Shown here piece by piece: positions 5,771 to 6,706 of a DNA stretch of 6,706 nt. Numbering within the stretch: the stretch's first letter is position 1; every line of letters begins with the position of its first letter. Where the stretch lies: NCBI GenBank assembly GCA_025360285.1, contig JANYCM010000011.1, positions 1 to 6,706 of the forward strand, in the 5' to 3' direction. The notes under the pieces are model-generated. The model was not told where the DNA came from. It searched no databases and was given only the letters and a program-made list of their open reading frames with translations. Source of the stretch: Sphingomonadales bacterium (GTDB lineage Bacteria; Pseudomonadota; Alphaproteobacteria; Sphingomonadales; Sphingomonadaceae). Both the position numbers and the translations under genes were made by a program.

Positions 5771-6279
5771 CGGCGCCGTTCATCCTGGCGCCCGCCGACC
5801 TGGCGAAGGCGATGGCGCTGCTCAACAGCCGCGTCGAGGCGTTGGAGGCGCTGTTCGGCGATGCGGCGGCGGATAGCGCGCGCCGCCGGGCGATCATCGA
5901 TCAGGCGATCGAGGATTTTCATGCGCAAACTGCCGGCACGCCGGCCGACCGCGTGCGGCGGCTGACCGGGCTGGTCAGCGAGGAATGGGGCGTTGCCCAG
6001 GCCGAACTGCTCGGCCCGGCGCGGGATGCGCGCATCGTGCGACCACGTTTTGTCCTGGGCTGGCTGCTGCGCCGGGCGACCGGCTGGTCATACCCGGTCA
6101 TCGCCCGCCACATCGGCCGTTCCGACCATACCAGCGTCATCTATGCCGAACGGCGTGTCGAAGGCTGGCGCGAACGGCAGCCGGACTTCCGACTGGTTAC
6201 TGATCAATTGCTCACGATCGCGAACGCGCTGTTCCGGCCGCCGCCGGAGCATCTGGCGGCGGAAGGCGGGGCGGAATGA
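5767..6279 (+). CDS. DnaA domain IV-like DNA-binding protein without ATPase
   Basis: A 170-residue protein. Residues about 66-133 match the C-terminal origin-binding domain of DnaA in order. A helix LVSEEWGVAQAELLG (69-83) stands for the first helix. VRPRFVLGWLLRRATGWSYPVIARHIG (91-117) gives the R-x-x-A/G-x-x-L helix and turn. SDHTSVIYAERRVEGW (119-134) corresponds to the DnaA signature GGRDHTTVLHA. D120, H121 and T122 are the residues that in DnaA read the DnaA box. The N-terminal 60 residues are helical (ALLNSRVEALEALF may be a short coiled coil) and bear no AAA domain or Walker motifs. It could bind DnaA boxes or a phage site, compete with host DnaA, or steer host replication proteins to the transposition complex. 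The start is the ATGA overlap at 5767; it overlaps the zinc-ribbon gene similarly. Domain call strong, role inferred. Confidence 0.85.
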   Translation: MTAPFILAPADLAKAMALLNSRVEALEALFGDAAADSARRRAIIDQAIEDFHAQTAGTPADRVRRLTGLVSEEWGVAQAELLGPARDARIVRPRFVLGWLLRRATGWSYPVIARHIGRSDHTSVIYAERRVEGWRERQPDFRLVTDQLLTIANALFRPPPEHLAAEGGAE

Positions 6280-6512
6280 TGGCCTTCGCATCCAGGGAAA
6301 TCACCGGCGGCGCGCCGGCGCGGTTTCGCTTCAAGGCTCCGGCTCCGCTGCAACCGCTGCCGCTTGGCCTGCTCTACTACCCCGGCGCGCGCTGCCCGGC
6401 GTGCGGCGGCCATGCGTTCGATGTCGGCCGCGTCACCGCCGAATGCGTGCGGTGCGACGGCGCGCTCGTGATCGCCGATTCCCGGCCCCAACCAATTTCA
6501 ACGGAGGACTAA
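6276..6512 (+). CDS. Small zinc-ribbon protein
   Basis: A 78-residue protein. Residues 1-35 are polar and proline-rich. Residues 40-60 form a four-cysteine knuckle pair, CPAC (C40, C43) and CVRC (C57, C60), thirteen residues apart, which should bind one structural zinc. The tail DGALVIADSRPQPISTED completes a small ribbon. GGAAGG at 6261-6266 precedes the start, with two adjacent ATGs (6276 and 6279) and an ATGA overlap with the DnaA-IV-like gene. Such ribbons occur in DNA- and RNA-binding or protein-contact modules. The family cannot be named, but the cysteine spacing and operon position make it a real gene. Confidence 0.75.
   Translation: MMAFASREITGGAPARFRFKAPAPLQPLPLGLLYYPGARCPACGGHAFDVGRVTAECVRCDGALVIADSRPQPISTED
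6503..6508 (+). promoter_or_regulatory. Strong ribosome binding site for gam
   Basis: GGAGGA seven bases before the ATG at 6516, overlapping the last codons of the zinc-ribbon gene. It is the best Shine-Dalgarno match in the window and fixes the gam start. Confidence 0.75.
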
Positions 6513-6515
6513 GTC

Positions 6516-6706
6516 ATGGCAAAACGCCGTAAATCCGAAGTGCTGCCCGCCGCGCAAAGCCGCGACGAGGCGATCAAGCTGCTCGCCCGCTATGCCGCGC
6601 TCGATGCGCAGGTCGAGGCGCGCAAGGCCCGGCTGGCGGCCGGCATCGCCCAGATGAGCGCCGAATGCGACGGGCTCAACGCGCCGCTGCTCGCCGAACA
6701 GGCGGC
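6516..6706 (+). CDS. gam: Mu Gam-like host-nuclease inhibitor, 5' part only
   Basis: The first 63 residues are visible and the frame is open to the right edge; Mu Gam is about 174 residues. The basic start MAKRRKSEVLPAAQ is followed by SRDEAIKLLARYAALDAQVE and a long heptad-like helix ending GLNAPLLAEQ. This matches the layout of the Mu Gam N-terminus, MAKPAKR followed by an N-R-D-A helix and a coiled coil. Gam proteins are Ku-like dimers that bind double-stranded DNA ends and block exonucleases such as RecBCD; in Mu, Gam protects linear phage DNA. It is separated from the zinc-ribbon stop by three bases and has its own strong ribosome binding site. Its position a few genes after B fits the Mu early region. 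The conserved core is outside the window, so the call rests on the N-terminus and context. Confidence 0.82.
   Translation, partial: MAKRRKSEVLPAAQSRDEAIKLLARYAALDAQVEARKARLAAGIAQMSAECDGLNAPLLAEQA

Noticed and set aside
6304..6320. GC-rich palindrome CGGCGCGCCG near the zinc-ribbon start
   Set aside because: Short G/C-only palindromes are expected at this base composition; no other signal supports a site.
1..6706. CRISPR arrays, tRNA or rRNA genes, insertion sequences, phage end repeats
   Set aside because: No regularly spaced repeats, cloverleaf, terminal inverted repeats or target duplications were seen; the transposase belongs to the phage itself.

Overview
The window is a GC-rich stretch in which every supported gene reads left to right. 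It is the early (transposition and replication) region of a Mu-like transposable phage or prophage. The anchors are a complete MuA-type DDE transposase, a complete MuB-type AAA ATPase directly downstream, and the start of a Mu Gam-like protein at the right edge. The base composition, GC-rich third codon positions and the ParB-like plus CII-like genes upstream of the transposase suggest an alphaproteobacterial host, perhaps a sphingomonad. That host call is inference. Neither phage end, repressor nor attachment site is in the window, so an active phage, a prophage and a remnant cannot be told apart. No gene inside the window is visibly broken.

Layout: 1-151 holds the tail of an unidentified ORF. 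153-1094 is a ParB-N-terminal-domain protein with a C-terminal helix-turn-helix; a perfect 11-bp inverted repeat lies inside it at 653-677. 1094-1555 is a small CII-like or otherwise uncharacterised conserved phage protein. 1555-3546 is the transposase. 3547-3631 is the only sizeable non-coding gap; it holds a strong hairpin followed by a second stem with a T tract. 3632-4618 is MuB. 4633-5770 holds a one-helix membrane peptide, a 91-residue unknown and a 248-residue protein made of two tandem winged-helix repeats. 5767-6279 encodes a protein with a DnaA domain-IV-like DNA-binding module but no ATPase. 6276-6512 is a small zinc-ribbon protein. 6516 to the end is the 5' part of gam. No gene-free stretch exceeds 300 bases.

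How it works together: six gene junctions are tight ATGA overlaps, so this looks like one translationally coupled early operon. By analogy with Mu, MuA pairs the phage ends and catalyses strand transfer, MuB binds target DNA and activates MuA, and Gam protects linear DNA ends. The ParB-like and CII-like proteins are candidate regulators or DNA organisers. The cassette between B and gam (membrane peptide, tandem winged helix, DnaA-IV-like protein, zinc ribbon) is the least explained part. It may link transposition to host replication or regulate the phage, but no function can be proved from the sequence.
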